From positions 1,364,001 to 1,428,000 of the forward strand of contig NW_025408668.1 of assembly GCF_020360975.1 (NCBI RefSeq): a stretch of 64,000 nt of DNA. The letters are read 5' to 3'. Position 1 is the stretch's first letter. Each line of letters begins with the position of its first letter. Of the stretch, positions 33,749-45,788 are shown in pieces. The stretch is from Hirsutella rhossiliensis. Lineage: Eukaryota > Ascomycota > Sordariomycetes > Hypocreales > Ophiocordycipitaceae. The notes below the pieces were generated by a model, which saw only the letters and a program-made list of their open reading frames with translations, made no database searches and was not told the DNA's origin. The position numbers and the translations under genes are program-made.

Positions 33749-34631
33749 CTAGGACGATCCTGGCATGATGCCAAGACGTCCGCCGTCCGTCAGGAGAATG
33801 TTGCCGTCTACGTAGCCTCCGGCCTTGCTGGCCAGGAAGAGCGCCGCCCCGGCCAGCTCCTCCTCGGCGCCACATCGGTCCAGCGGCACCGCCTCCTTGG
33901 ATAGGCCGCCCTCCTGGTTGGCAGAGTCCTTGAAAAATGTGGACTCGGTCATGTCGCTCGGGTAAATGCCCGGGGTAATGGAGTTGGCCCGTATCTTGAG
34001 CGGTGACAGGACCGTCGACAGCTGCTTCGTCAGGTGCATGACGGCCGCGTTGCTGGGCCCGTAGGCGAAGCCTGCCTCGGGCATGCGCGAGAAGCCCGCG
34101 ATCGAGGCCGTGATGACGACCTGGGGCTTTTCAGGACACGACGAGGCGCTTGTTGGACTCGTCGAGCGGATCCAGAAAGGCGACGGCCGTGTAGAAGGCG
34201 CCCGTGACGTTGACGTGGAACGTCTTGGTGAGCTCGCCCATGCTGGATGCCCACAGCTTCTCCTGAAGGCTCTTTGCCGACGAGCTGCCCACGTGCCGGA
34301 TCGCGTCGCCGACGCCCGCCATGGCGATGCCGCGGTTGGCGAAGACGGCGTTGCAGTAGCTCACGTCTTTGCGCACCCGGTCCGCCGCCGCCGCCAACGA
34401 GTCCTTGGATGTGACATCGCAGACGATGAGGTGGGTGACGTCGGGGTTCGGGGACGAGTCTCTGGTCTGGACGAGGGCTTCCTCGCGCCGGCCGAGGATG
34501 TAGACTGCCTTGGCGCTGTTGGCCGCCAGCGCGTGGGCGATGACCTTGCCCAGCCCGGAGCCTCCGCCGGTGACGACGGCCACGAGGTTCTTAACCTCGA
34601 ACAGGGCCTGCGCGCTGTAAGAGGGGGCCAT
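33749..34631 (-). pseudogene. Short-chain dehydrogenase/reductase, decayed
   Basis: Classical SDR fold starting MAPSYSAQALFEVKNL. The NAD(P)-binding TGGGSGLG is intact and the Asp of the adenine pocket is in CDVTSKDSL. Three lesions are visible. The NAG structural motif reads ANRG. The catalytic YxxxK reads AYGPSN (Lys to Asn). Between KRLVVS and PQVVITASIAGFSRMPEAG (about 34130-34140) the frame slips by one base at TCCTGAAAAGCCCC. The catalytic Ser (ITAS) and the C-terminal GGYVDGNILLTDGGRLG are preserved. With the active-site Lys lost as well as the frame, a sequencing error alone would not make it active, so I call it a pseudogene. Confidence 0.75.
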
Positions 34632-37600
34632 TGCTCTCTCCTTTTGCGTACCGCGGAAGCTTGACTTGTGGAATTGAGACGCCGATGTCCTGCTCCTGGC
34701 TTCAAGAGGGTCGATTGTAGTCTGAGATGAGTTGAGTGCCCAGTCCTGAAGTCCGACGACGCCCGCGTCCATCATTCAAGAATCCCAGGGACAGGTGCAG
34801 ATATCGTTGACATAATACCCTTGCCGTCATGGAGTCTCCGAGCCGAGACCAGCCCTCTTCGAGTTTTGCCTATTCCCGAATCACTGATGGACATAGTCCA
34901 TTATGACGACTGCACGTCGGGCATCGTCATTTGTGGGGGACAATGCGAAGACCACTTGCCGGAGCCAACGAATATGCCTCAGTATCAAAGAGAGACAGGC
35001 GTGGGCCACACATGGCCACCGCACGCTGTGAGCTCATGCGCCTGGCTGATGGTGTGATTCTTTGGCTCAACGCCAAACGCCTTGCCAGGACTGGGTTGAT
35101 GTGGAGTCTGAGGGGGACTGTGGAAATCTCTCATTTACCTCGCGGTTGATGTAGCGTTTACCGGCCCCCTCTCTCATCGTGTGGCGCAGAGGAGAATAGA
35201 GATAGCATCACCACCACGAGCCAGGTTCAGGGATGACAATGCAGCTGCCATAACCTCTTGTTTGCAGCATCGCTCGCCAAGCACTGAAAGGCGTCGAGCG
35301 AGACTGGGATAAACAGCACTCGATGCAAAAATGACAAGGAAGAGGCGGCTCTCTCGTCGCGGCCGGTTCTCTTTTCCAAGCCATGGTCTCTTCACATTAT
35401 CGACTCTCCACCGGGTTCGTTTTGGAGGCGAGAAGCGTCCTCAGCCTCGTTCGAGCCAGCGTCCATATCCCTCGTCGTGATATCTGGATGCTGGCGGATG
35501 CTCTCTTCATCGGTCTTGGCGCCCCAAAAAGCAGAGCAGGGTCCACCACCCGAGTCCGAAGTTTCCATGCACCCTAGCCCGGCCTGGGTCTTTGGAGTGG
35601 ACAGTAGCTGCAGCAAGCCCAAGAAAAAAGGTCGACCAGGCGTTGATGCGTCAGAGGTTCTACCTCATGCTTGTAGCGCATGAATGCCGTCACATCAGCG
35701 CAGAATCAGCGGGGACGGCAAATAGGCTATGGTGACGGCCGAGTTCATCGTTGTCGGTTGTGTCCTCGTCTTGGACCTAAAATGGGAAGTCGGGGCTTCG
35801 ATGTGACTCATATGCCAGCGCGGCCGGGTAGCATGGCCGAGATCAGACAGAAGTGCAACGTGTTGGGATTTTCCAGGCTGCAATCGACGTCTTTCGACGG
35901 CTCGACTTTATCGGCGGAGACGCTCGAGTCGCAGGTCCCTGGTCGGTGCATCCACCGACGAGGCCCGGCATAAGAGAGAAGGCCAGGATGACGAGCAGTA
36001 TTATGTAGAGTAGGCTTTAAGCTTGGGCTGCTCCAGTCCGCCCTGTCTATCAAATGGCAGGGTCCGAGAAAGTGCTTACGCGCCGAGGGTTGGACACGAT
36101 GATCAGGATGAATGGGACGGCATCGTGCAGAACGGCACTGCAATGAATCACCCGTCGTGCGGTTGCTGAGCCCGTTGGTCGTACCTCGGGGCATGACTCG
36201 GCAGAAACCAGACAATCGGCTGTATGCCGGCACCTTTTCTCCGCCGCTCCGAGGCTGTGTTGAAGTAACTCCAGGTACCTGTGCCCGGTCATCCGTGTTT
36301 GATGGGATGTAGCGCAAGGTTGATGGAATGGCTATTCAGCGTCTCAGCGGAAAAGGCCAGATGCCACTGCAATCATCGGGTGTGCGGCAGAAACGTGTCA
36401 TTTCTTTGGGTACCAGGACTGTTGCGCAGTCCGACGAATGGTGGCAAGCAGGTCCGAGGCTGCGTTGCAAGCATGTTCTATGGCTTCAAGTCAAAAAAGC
36501 CGCTCGCCATTGGCTCGAGGACAGGCGGCGTCTTGTTGGAGCATTCGTTGGGTCGGCCAATGTTGGTGTCGATAGGAGCCTCGTGCCCGCGTGGAAACGA
36601 CCAATCACCCGACGGCTGGGCGACACAAGCTCGGCCTAGCAAATCTTGTCGCGTCGCAAGAGATGATGAGGTATGATTTGCCAGACTCGGGGATATTGCT
36701 GTCTTGCTTGTGACGGACACGGTGGCCGAGCGGCGAGCAGCTGACATGGACTGTTCCATACGGGATACATGCATATGGGCCGTTTATGCATGGGTCTACT
36801 GGTTCATGCCTGTACCTCATTGATGCAAGTATCCGTGTGTCTGTCAGCAGACGCCTCATACGTACTTGGTACTTTCTCCCGCGTTTTGTTTTGTTATGAC
36901 GAGGCAATGATCTACGATGGGTTTGTTTCTCAGGCCTGAGCCAAGACGCTAGAACCTCGCTGGCCATGTCGCCCTCGGAGGGTCAGCAAGCGAGCCACCA
37001 TACCCGCCGCTGAGCGTCCAGCACAGCAGTGCCAAGGCCACGACAGTCGCCGCGTCGAACCCACGTGTGGACGCGGGAGAAGTCGTAGCTAGCAGTAGCC
37101 GACACCCCCCCACGTTCCTCGGTGCTGTAAATGCCCTGGACATTCCCACCTCCCGCCCCGGTGGGATGGAGGGGGGGTAAATAACGCGGGCGCAGCGCTG
37201 CAAGACGCTAGCCCCGACCACTAAGATGCCGCCAAACAGCCTTGTGGCCGTCTTTTATGGCAGCCAGTCGTCCACATGCACCCTCGTCCTCCCTCTTTTT
37301 CTCTTCCTCTAATTAGCCGGCGACTCGCGTCTCCCCATCGCTTTTGCACGTTACAGTACATTTTTCCATGTCTCAGGCGCTGCTTTTGACTCACTGCGCC
37401 TCTCGGCCATCAGCGAAGACTGATATCCTGCATTAGGTGGCTCGACGCCGTGGCCGCACGATCCCATCGTCGTGCTACCTAGGTACTTGCCCGCGTCCTT
37501 GCGAGCACGGAGCAGGCAGAACAGTCATCTTGCAGTGCCTGTACCCTGTCCTTGTCTCCATGTACCCCAGCGGTTAAGCAAGGCTCTTACCCTACCCAGC

Positions 37601-37851
37601 GCGGCACGTTCAGAGTGCCAGGCGCGCCCAAAACGGGGCCTGAACAGCCCGACAGCAGCGCTAGAGCCCATCCACTAATTTTCGCCACACAGCCCGCCCA
37701 CCCACAGACGGCCGCCTCCCATCATCCATCCATTCACGTCGCCGCCTCCCCATTTTTCCTCCTCCTCCTCCTACTCCTCCTCCCCTTCGTCCCTCTCACC
37801 ACCCCCCAACGCCTCCCGCGCCTTCGCCCTGCCGCGCCAGATGTTCTCCTC
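34632..37851. other. Gene-poor 3.2 kb and KCS1 promoter
   Basis: No gene that I can support. On the minus strand two exon-like hydrophobic pieces occur: AVLHDAVPFILIIVSNPRR ending at a GTAAGC near 36076, and YIILLVILAFSLMPGLVGG near 36010-35955. They could be a decayed membrane-protein gene but do not join convincingly. A C/T-rich microsatellite (cctcctcctcctactcctcc) lies at about 37758-37780 in the KCS1 leader. Confidence 0.4.
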
Positions 37852-40800
37852 ATGTCCAGCCCGCATCCTGACCTCGAAAATGCCGCACCCCCTGCACCGC
37901 TGACGCCCGCGCGCTCCAACCCGAGCCCTGCTGGCCCCGACCAAGAACATCATGGCCCCTTCTCATCTCCTACCCCCGCCGACGCCATCGCACTGCCTTC
38001 CCGCGCTGGCGATCCGGATCCCGCCGATGATTTAAAGACTCGTGCCGGCCCCAAGCAACCTAGTCGCTCGCTGCTGAGCCAGGCACTGGCATCTGCCCGC
38101 GGCATCCCGCCGACGACTCATCAACAAGACGGCCCCGATCGGCACAAGCCGCCGCCCAAGCCTCTTCTGCCGCCTGCCCCCCCCCGCGCGTCGCAAGACA
38201 CGGATCTCTCGTCTCCCGGCCATGTTGCGCTCCGAGACGGCGACATCGGGCCCTCTCTGATCCAGCCCGTTGCCATGGCTGCCCCCGCCACCATCTCCAT
38301 CGCCCGACGCGAGCCTACCAGCGTGCCCTCGTCGTACGACCAGTCCGTCCTGACGCACGCTCGGGACATGCTCCTCGACCACCGCGACTTCCTCGACAGG
38401 ACCACGAGTAGGGCCTCGACCTCCCTTGAGCTGGACCGATCGACTTCGGATTCTTTCCACGCTCACACCTTTGCTCACTCCAGCGTCCCCGACGGCTCGT
38501 CAACGCCCACCAAGGCATCTTCCTTCGAATCCTTCGAGTCAACGCCCATGCTGCCCACGCAACTGATGCGCGACATGCCACGCAAGTCTTCACATCGCCC
38601 CAGAGCTGTCGAGCACGCGTTGACGCTGGGTTCCGAGAAGAATGAAAAAGTCTGGTCTATTGGCTCGGGCGATGGCGATGAAGAGGACGGCCTGGTCGAG
38701 CAATCCGTCGCGGAAGCCATGGCCGGCGTGGAGCCCAACGCACGGAGTCGCAAGGCCAGCTACAGCCTACGTTTCTTCAAGGAAGGGCTGCCGCCAGACG
38801 ACAAGGGTCGTCGCAAGGATGCCAAGCCCACTCAACGTGAAAAGCTGTCGCCGGCACTCGAGGAAGACGCCAGGGCACCGAGCGACGTCCCGGCAGACGC
38901 ATCCACGCCACCCGTCATTCAGACCCTTTTCATGTCTGCTGCGGGACGACAAACATCTCGTCCCATCTCGCTACAGACAGACTACTTTGACGTGCGAGGG
39001 ATCGTCACGACCAACCGTGCGGCCTCACCGACGCGGCCCCAACCGGTCAAACCCACCGGCCAGGAAGACGCCGACACTTCAAAGGTGCCTCAACAAGTGG
39101 GGCCGTGTCCGGCACTCGAGTCCGAGGGCGAGGCGAGTGAACCGGAGTCGGCTAGCGAAACGCGGGTTCGGAGTCATCACGACGGCTCTGACGCTGATGG
39201 GGACGCACATGTCGAGGCGGACGCCGACGACTCGGGCGAGGAGAAGATATCCTCTGCCGTCTTCCTGCCTCACCAGGAGATGCCCGAGGCCCGCATGAAG
39301 CCGGGTGACGGCGTGGACCTTGTCCGTACCTCGCGACCCAGGTCGCTTTCGCAGAGTAAGACGCATCCGTGGCTGGTCAAGGCCGATGAGCCGGAGCCGG
39401 AGCCCGAAATCCATGACAAGGATGAGCCGGCCTTTGGCTCTCCCACCTTGCGTCCCCGTGAGACTCCAGTGTCCCGCAAAGGCGACGTGTGCCTCGAGCC
39501 GTCGGATCAGTGTGCTGTTGAGGACGAGCTCGAGGTCAAGTGTTCCATGCCCGCGAGACTGCCCCGGGCCGTGACGCGATACCAAGACCACGTGCATGAG
39601 CACCAGCACCATGCCCGAAAGCCCCTCGAAGCCATTGAGCTTATCCCATACAAGCATCAGGTGGGCGGTCACACCACCTTGTGGCGCTTCTCTCGCCGGG
39701 CCGTCTGTAAGCAACTCAATAATAGGGAAAATGAGTTTTACGAGACGATTGAGAGATACCACCGTGACTTGCTCCCCTTCCTGCCCCGGTACGTCGTTCA
39801 CGAGTCGCCAAGAATTTCTCTGTTGCCTTTTTGTGTCCCGTCGTTTGCATCAATGATACCTCCCTCCCCCAGGGCTCTATGTTGCTAACGTTTGTCTCAA
39901 GGTATATCGGTGTGCTGAATGTAATGTTTCAAAAGCAGTCCCGGCGGAAAAGCACTGCCCGAAAGGATGACGCTGCCGCCGCCGAACGCAAGAAGATCCT
40001 AGAGGTCAAGAAGGGGGACTGGGCAAACGGTCACGGCGGCGCATCGGCCGAGCCTGGTAGCGGCGACCAGGCTCGCACAGTCCCGACCACCAGGGTCATC
40101 AGCCAGTCCCTCGCCAACGCGAATGTGCAGATACCGACCGTGACGTTTGACGACAACAGGCACATCCTTCCACGCAACCTCCTCCAGCCGACGCCGCCGC
40201 CCGAGTTCTTTCGTCGCCGAAGCATCTCGACCTCGAGGGTGTGTGATTCCTCGGCGCCGCAACCGTCCCCTCGCCCCCCGCTGGACGAGAGGCCCAACAG
40301 CTGGGGGGCCACGACAATCAACAAGCGCCTCCGCAATGAGGTGTTCAACGACGCTTTCCTCAAGGAGCCGGTCGAGATCCAGAAGCACAGACGGCCTCAT
40401 CAGCGCTCGATTCCACGGCCGACACTCCAGCGACTGCTTCGACCATCCAACTCGGATCCAAACCTGGCCCGCGATAAGGAAGAAGAGGTGGTTTCTCACA
40501 TCGGCGATGGTGTCCGGTCCATTTCACCACTCATGCGTCGGCAAGACGAATCTCCAGCCGGCCTGGGCTCCAACGCTGGTCTCCTGACGGCCGACTTCCA
40601 CAACGCCGAACTCCCAGTCAAGGACATTACCGGCTCCAGCGCGCCAGAGCCGGAGATATTAAAGGTTAATTTGTTAGGTCTCAAGAAAAAACGACGGTTC
40701 TCTGCTGGCGGGCTTCGACGAAGACCCGGAGACGTGCGCGAGTCCCGCGGCAGTCTCAAGTACTTTGAGGAGGCAGATGACGCAGACTACAAGGCTGACC

Positions 40801-41822
40801 GCACTCCGCCCTCGTCACCATCCCAAAGGGCCGCTGCTCAGAACGGAGAGGCGGAACCGGCGCTGAGCTACGACCTGGTCGACACGCAAGAGGCCGACGC
40901 CTCGGGGCCGTCAGAACTGCCCACCCCAACGCTGGAGTTCAAGAAGATACCTCGGCCCATCAATCCCAAAGAGGCCAAGATGGATGCAAAGTCTCGGAGA
41001 GACCGCGCCGAATACTTCTTGCTCATGGAGGATCTGACGGCTGGCATGAAGCGACCGTGCATGATGGATCTCAAGATGGGCACGCGCCAGTACGGCGTCG
41101 ACGCCTCGCCCAAGAAGCAAAAGTCGCAGCGGGACAAGTGCAGGACCACCACCTCTGCCGAGCTGGGCGTGCGCATCTGCGGATTGCAGGTCTGGAACGT
41201 ACAAACGCAGAGCTTTGAGTTCCAAGACAAGTACTTTGGCCGCCAGGTCAAGGCGGGCAGGGAGTTCCAAGACGCGCTGCAAAAGTTTCTCTACAACGGG
41301 GTCGACTTGGAGAGCGTTTTGCGCCACATACCGCTGGTGCTGAGGAAGCTGGCACAGCTGGAGCAAATCGTCCGCGGCCTGCGCGGCTATCGCTTCTATG
41401 CCGCCAGCCTTCTCATGTTTTATGACGGCGACACGTCCGACGACGGTGGGTACGAGACCATGTACGACTCGGCCACCGATGGCGGCGCGACGGATACCGA
41501 GGAGATGTCTCGCAGGCAGGGGAGAAACCGCCGCGAAATCGACTTCAAAATGGCCGACTTTGCCAACAGCCTCACGCCGCTGGACAAGATGGACGATAAG
41601 CCGTGTCCGCCGCAGCACCCAGATGAGCCGGATTGCGGGTTTCTTAAGGGCTTGAGGAGCTTACGGCGATATTTCATACAGATCCAACGTGACGTCCGCG
41701 CAGACCTCGACTTGGCGTGTCACGGATTGCGCGGACCTCGGTCTAAATTCTCGACGCAGTCCGAGCAAGGCTCCGACCTTGACACGGACGAGAGCGACGA
41801 CGACGGCCAGATCAGCGTGTGA
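37852..41822 (+). CDS. KCS1: Inositol hexakisphosphate kinase
   Basis: Two exons (37852-39788 and 39902-41822; 113 bp intron) give 1285 aa. The enzyme phosphorylates IP6 to the pyrophosphate IP7, which controls phosphate sensing and vacuole/chromatin functions. An N-terminal region of about 600 residues is low-complexity and Ser/Pro-rich. The kinase region follows: [17 protein letters not shown] with YIGVLNV after the intron, then a long insert, then the family signature PCMMDLKMG (PxxxDxKxG, residues 1031-1039), GLQVWN, the SLL motif [11 protein letters not shown] (about 1146-1156) and the metal-binding [13 protein letters not shown] (Asp about 1193). The ATG at 37852 was chosen because the in-frame ATG at 37552 lies in pyrimidine-rich leader. 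The large disordered N-terminus is usual for filamentous fungi. Confidence 0.9.
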
Positions 41823-43130
41823 GTCGACGTCACCATGATGTCTGCCCTCGAAGTGAAGTGATATCTCATCGACTCGCTCGGCTCTCCCTTCCTGGTGTCT
41901 GTTTTACGACTTGAAATTCAAGTCCTGTGTTTCTTGCTTTGATTTTCACGCTGTTCTCCCCAGGCTTGCACCACGCCACGTGTGCGTCTCGAATGGGCAG
42001 GCATACTGCGATTCGGGCTGGGGTCGCATTTCCAGCAAGCCTGTTCAACCCGGCACGACGTTTTCAACATACCCTATTCTTCGATTCAGGCGTTGGACGC
42101 GTGGGTTGAGCGTCCCGATCCTGTAGTGATGTGTTGGTCGGCGTTTTCTCAAGTAAGCTGCTCATGATAATTCTGCGTGGTGTTATGACGTCGGGTTTCA
42201 GGCACACCCTAGGCGTTGTCGGAAACGGGAGACGGATATTATGACGCGTCACTTTGCCCTGCTGAAGCACGAAACGAATGCGGCTGCAATGTACGATGGT
42301 GGGATGAGCTGGCCATCTTGGGTCAGGCTCTTCGGGGCAGGAGCCATAGAATGTGCTAGAGATGAAAGCGAAAGTTATCCCCGCCAGACTGGCGTGCCTG
42401 TCCCCACGAGTTACCGCTCTTTCTCTTGTGCTGCAGAGGAGTATGATAATAGGGAGCATCTATATGGAGGAACCACCACTCGTCCACGTAGGTACCCAAG
42501 GTTGGATTGCATACTGCCCAGTCTCTAACAAACTCGCCAAGAATGGGGGGTTTGCCATTATAGACAACGACTCGCAAGGACGAGAGAGCAGTGCTGGTGG
42601 GTGGCAGTGATTCGGGGCGTTTGCCAGGATTGCATCAAAGCCAAGGGGTAAGATGGGGACAACATTCAAAAACTTACTATCAACAGAAGTATATTGGAAA
42701 GGGAGCTTAGTGCGTCTTGGAGTTGAAACTGCCAAATGCGGCGATGCGGGCAAGTCGAGCATAGGGGTTTGTGCTTGTGAGCATGTGCCCGGGTAGCAGC
42801 GAACAGAATGCAAGTGACAGCTGGCAACTGCGAACCCTAACCCACAAAAGTCATGTGAATCAAGCTGTAAGCGGGCAACGAAATTCGAAGAGGTGCGGTG
42901 GCCATTCCCTGACGTGCACCTCGGACCCCTTTTCCGTTCGCGTTGCCCACCTGACAACCAGCTGCGTAAACAAACCGCTTTTTCCCACAACTATAAGCTC
43001 AAGGGCAGACATACGCCTCGCACGCAAATCTTTCAGACTCTGCTTTCTTCTTCTTTCCTCACCCTTCACGCAACGCAAAGAATCCTTTGCCTCCCCTCAA
43101 TTCAGCTGGGGCTCTGACCGAAGACGAGAA
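41823..43130. other. Intergenic, nothing recognised
   Basis: 3' flank of KCS1 followed by 1.3 kb with short frames only. Confidence 0.35.
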
Positions 43131-43420
43131 GAAACGAACAAACATCACGGCTCTGTTTTCCTCTTTCACCTCCGCCTTTGCCTTTTTCTATTTGCAGGAA
43201 CGGGATAGTTCTCACGGCTGTGTTTTTTCTTTTCACCTAGCTTCGCGTTTGACGTGCACAGAAACGAACTGCTTTCACGACGCTGCACTCTCTTCACTTC
43301 GGCTTTGACTTCACCCACGAAGAGGAATCGTTTTCACGGCTCTGCTTGGTCTTGACTTGATTCCTGCCCTGCCTCTCCACGAGAACGAGCAGTTTTCACG
43401 ACTATACCTATCTGGCTGCA
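43131..43420 (+). repeat. Five degenerate ~60 bp tandem units in a 5' leader
   Basis: The block gaacga..tttCACGgctctg followed by pyrimidine-rich DNA recurs about every 60 bp, starting near 43131, 43198, 43260, 43319 and 43380. The CACG core is constant (atcacggctctg, ctcacggctgtg, ttcacgacgctg, ttcacggctctg, ttcacgactata). It lies in the presumed promoter/leader of the GTPase-like gene that starts at 43590. Confidence 0.65.
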
Positions 43421-43589
43421 ACCTCTTCTCGCCTCGCGCTTCGTCTCGGTTGATTTCTTCGTCAACTTGGGCTTTATCGTTTGACGTCGTCAGCCTACTT
43501 CACTCTCACGCTTCGTCTGTTGGATTCTTCGACTTGAGCTTCTCGACGCGAGCGACGTGCCACATCGGCTACCTCTAGCTCAACCCATC

Positions 43590-45043
43590 ATGTCGTCCGA
43601 AGAGCATACCCAGCGTATCATGGAATGGTGCCACGGAGTTCCGACTCGGTATGAGCGCGACGATCCATTTGCCGGCGACGACTTCCAAGCGGCGCAGACT
43701 GGAGCCCACCGCGTAAGTTGACCCTGCCTCCTTTCACTCTGGTGTCTGATGTCAACTGACCGCTTTCTGCAGGCTTTCGAGGACCCAGACAGACCAGTCG
43801 TCAACTACCCATCGGGCCTGCCGCCTCGCCCGTCCGCCCGCCTCAGCTTCGTCCGCCCTGACACGCCCATGCACGGCTCGTCGGCCTCGTCCAGGGTCCC
43901 GACCACCTCCGAGGAGGTGCGTGACAGCGCCGGCAGCAGCAGCAGGAAGCAGAAGCTGTTCAAGGCCCTGAGCCTGTTCAGTCGCAAGCGCAGGAATGCC
44001 GGTCCCGCCTCGCCGCCTCTTGCTCCGCCGCCGCCGCCGACGCCGCCGAAGCCCGTCCGCCTGAACTTCCTCTTCGTCGGCAGCCGGGGAACCGGCCAGA
44101 CAAGCCTTCTATTGTGGGAGACCCTGAACCGCCCATCCCGTTCCGCCGAGGAATTCGGGAATTTCATCCCCTTCTTTCGAGCGCAAAGAAATGAGGGAGC
44201 GATGGCTAACCTTGACTCTTGGGCTCAGCCGATCGCGCTATGGATACTGCCCGGACGTGAGTGTCCCCTGTCCCCTTCCAGGCAGTATGAGCGCCATGTT
44301 GACTCATCTTGCCAACACAGGTACACGGGCTGAAGCGAACAATGTACGAAACGTACACGCGTGAGCGCGAGTACTTGGACATCCCGGTCACCGTCGAGCT
44401 GTAGGATACCTCGGGTGCACCGGATCTCAACACGGTCGAGCGGCTGGCGTCGATGCCCTGGCACGGCGTCTTCCTGTGCTTCGACCTCGGCAACAAAATC
44501 ACCTTGCTCGCCATTGTGCAATGGGTGAGTGGCGACGGCGATGGGGAGGCGGCATTGCTTCTTCCCTCGTGCCCTTTGCCATCCCGAAATCCCTAGTGTT
44601 TCCGATTCTGACAGGAGAGGCGCAATTGCGTATGTGTGTGCGGTAGTGGATCCATGCCCGCGCGCGAGGCTTCAATGTTCAAACCCAAGGCTTCGACCCG
44701 CTCGTCCACATCGTCGGCATGAAGAGGGACCTTCGACGGGCCTGTTTTCGTGGGCTCCATTGCCCGGGGCCTCTGTGCCACAGCTGCTGCGTCAACGTCT
44801 CGGATGCAAGTCTCCCTCGTATTTTCGATTGTCCCAAATGTCATGGTGGAACGAAGAGACGAGAGCCTCTGGCTGACCATTTCACCGCAGGCCACTGCCA
44901 ACGCCCGCAGCATCCGTGCCGACCACTACATCGAGGTGTCGGCCAGGACGGGCGAGAACATCGATCTTCTTCTGAACGGGGCCGGGGTGGAGGCTACCCG
45001 CCGAGTCATCGCTCGCCGCGCTGCTGAAGGGGGAGCCCAGTGA
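43590..45043 (+). pseudogene. Rho/Ras-like small GTPase gene with in-frame stop
   Basis: The exon pattern can be followed throughout: 43590-43712, 43773-44113, 44229-44256, 44321-44524, 44647-about 44795 and 44891-45043. After an N-terminal extension of about 140 residues with a Pro run (PPPPPTPPKP) comes VRLNFLFVGSRGTGQTSLL, the P-loop with Gln where Lys is required. RYGYCPDVHGLKRTMYETYT carries the switch I Thr. Then VTVEL-stop-DTSGAPDL: the TAG at 44402-44404 replaces the Trp codon TGG of the usual ELWDTSG (G3). PLVHIVGMKRDLR is G4 and YIEVSARTGENID is G5. Two independent lesions (P-loop and stop) argue for a dead gene. The fifth intron is the least certain. Confidence 0.75.
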
Positions 45044-45788
45044 GGCCGCGAGGATGCTCTGCTGCGTCTGCTGTGGTTGTTGGGATGGACTTGGCGGCTA
45101 TGTGGATCGATTCTTTCAATGTTGCCTTGTTTTCCTTGTCTCCTCTTTGCCTTCTCCTTCCCTTGTTCCTTGTGTCCTGCTCTTGTGGATGAGCCATTTT
45201 CCTCGGTTGCTATTTGGGCTCAATGCGTGTGTTGGCCGTGGCCCCTTGCGAGAACTGCTGTTGTTGTCAATTCTGAGCATGAATGGAACGCACTTCAGTC
45301 ATGTCTTCTTCATCCATTCCTGTTGATGCTTGCCACTTCGCTTGGCGGCTCTCGAGCTCGTTCGTTTGGCACAGCCCTTTCTTCGGACTCGCAATTCGTT
45401 CTCAAATGCAAAAGCCTAAGCGCATCTCCAGTCTTTGTTTGCCAAGGGCCACGTTGCGTTGGTCGAGCGAGAAAATGCAGCTGGCATTGAGGTTGCGCTA
45501 AGAGGATTTTCGAGACTCGGGGTTGGTGGTGTGTTTGTCCTACCCTATAGCGAGCGAGCCCGGCGTCGCTGGTGAAAACACCACGTGCTCAGTCCATAAC
45601 CCACGATCCGAGTCCACGCCATTGACATTGCTGCAAAGTCTCCCGGCAAGACAGAATCATCGCACTCTCGTCGTTTTGATCGAACTTGGACTCACAAAGG
45701 GCATGAGTCGATCTCGTGGCCAACGCAGCAAAGGCTTTCGCCTTGGAGCGCTCTCTCCGTGAATCCGCAGCACACAGCGCTGTCCACC
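45044..45788. other. Intergenic, nothing recognised; ALG14 promoter at right
   Basis: No conserved frame. Contains the presumed promoter of ALG14. Confidence 0.35.

Noticed and set aside
24996..34631. Secondary-metabolite cluster (MFS transporter, aldolase, SDR, oxygenase nearby)
   Set aside because: No polyketide synthase, NRPS, terpene synthase or pathway regulator is in the window, genes are widely spaced and the SDR is dead.
35808..36317. 169-codon open frame on the minus strand
   Set aside because: No motif and protein-unlike composition; the only plausible pieces in the region are in another frame.
39079..39801. 240-codon frame antisense to KCS1
   Set aside because: Shadow of a low-complexity coding region in KCS1; no independent evidence.
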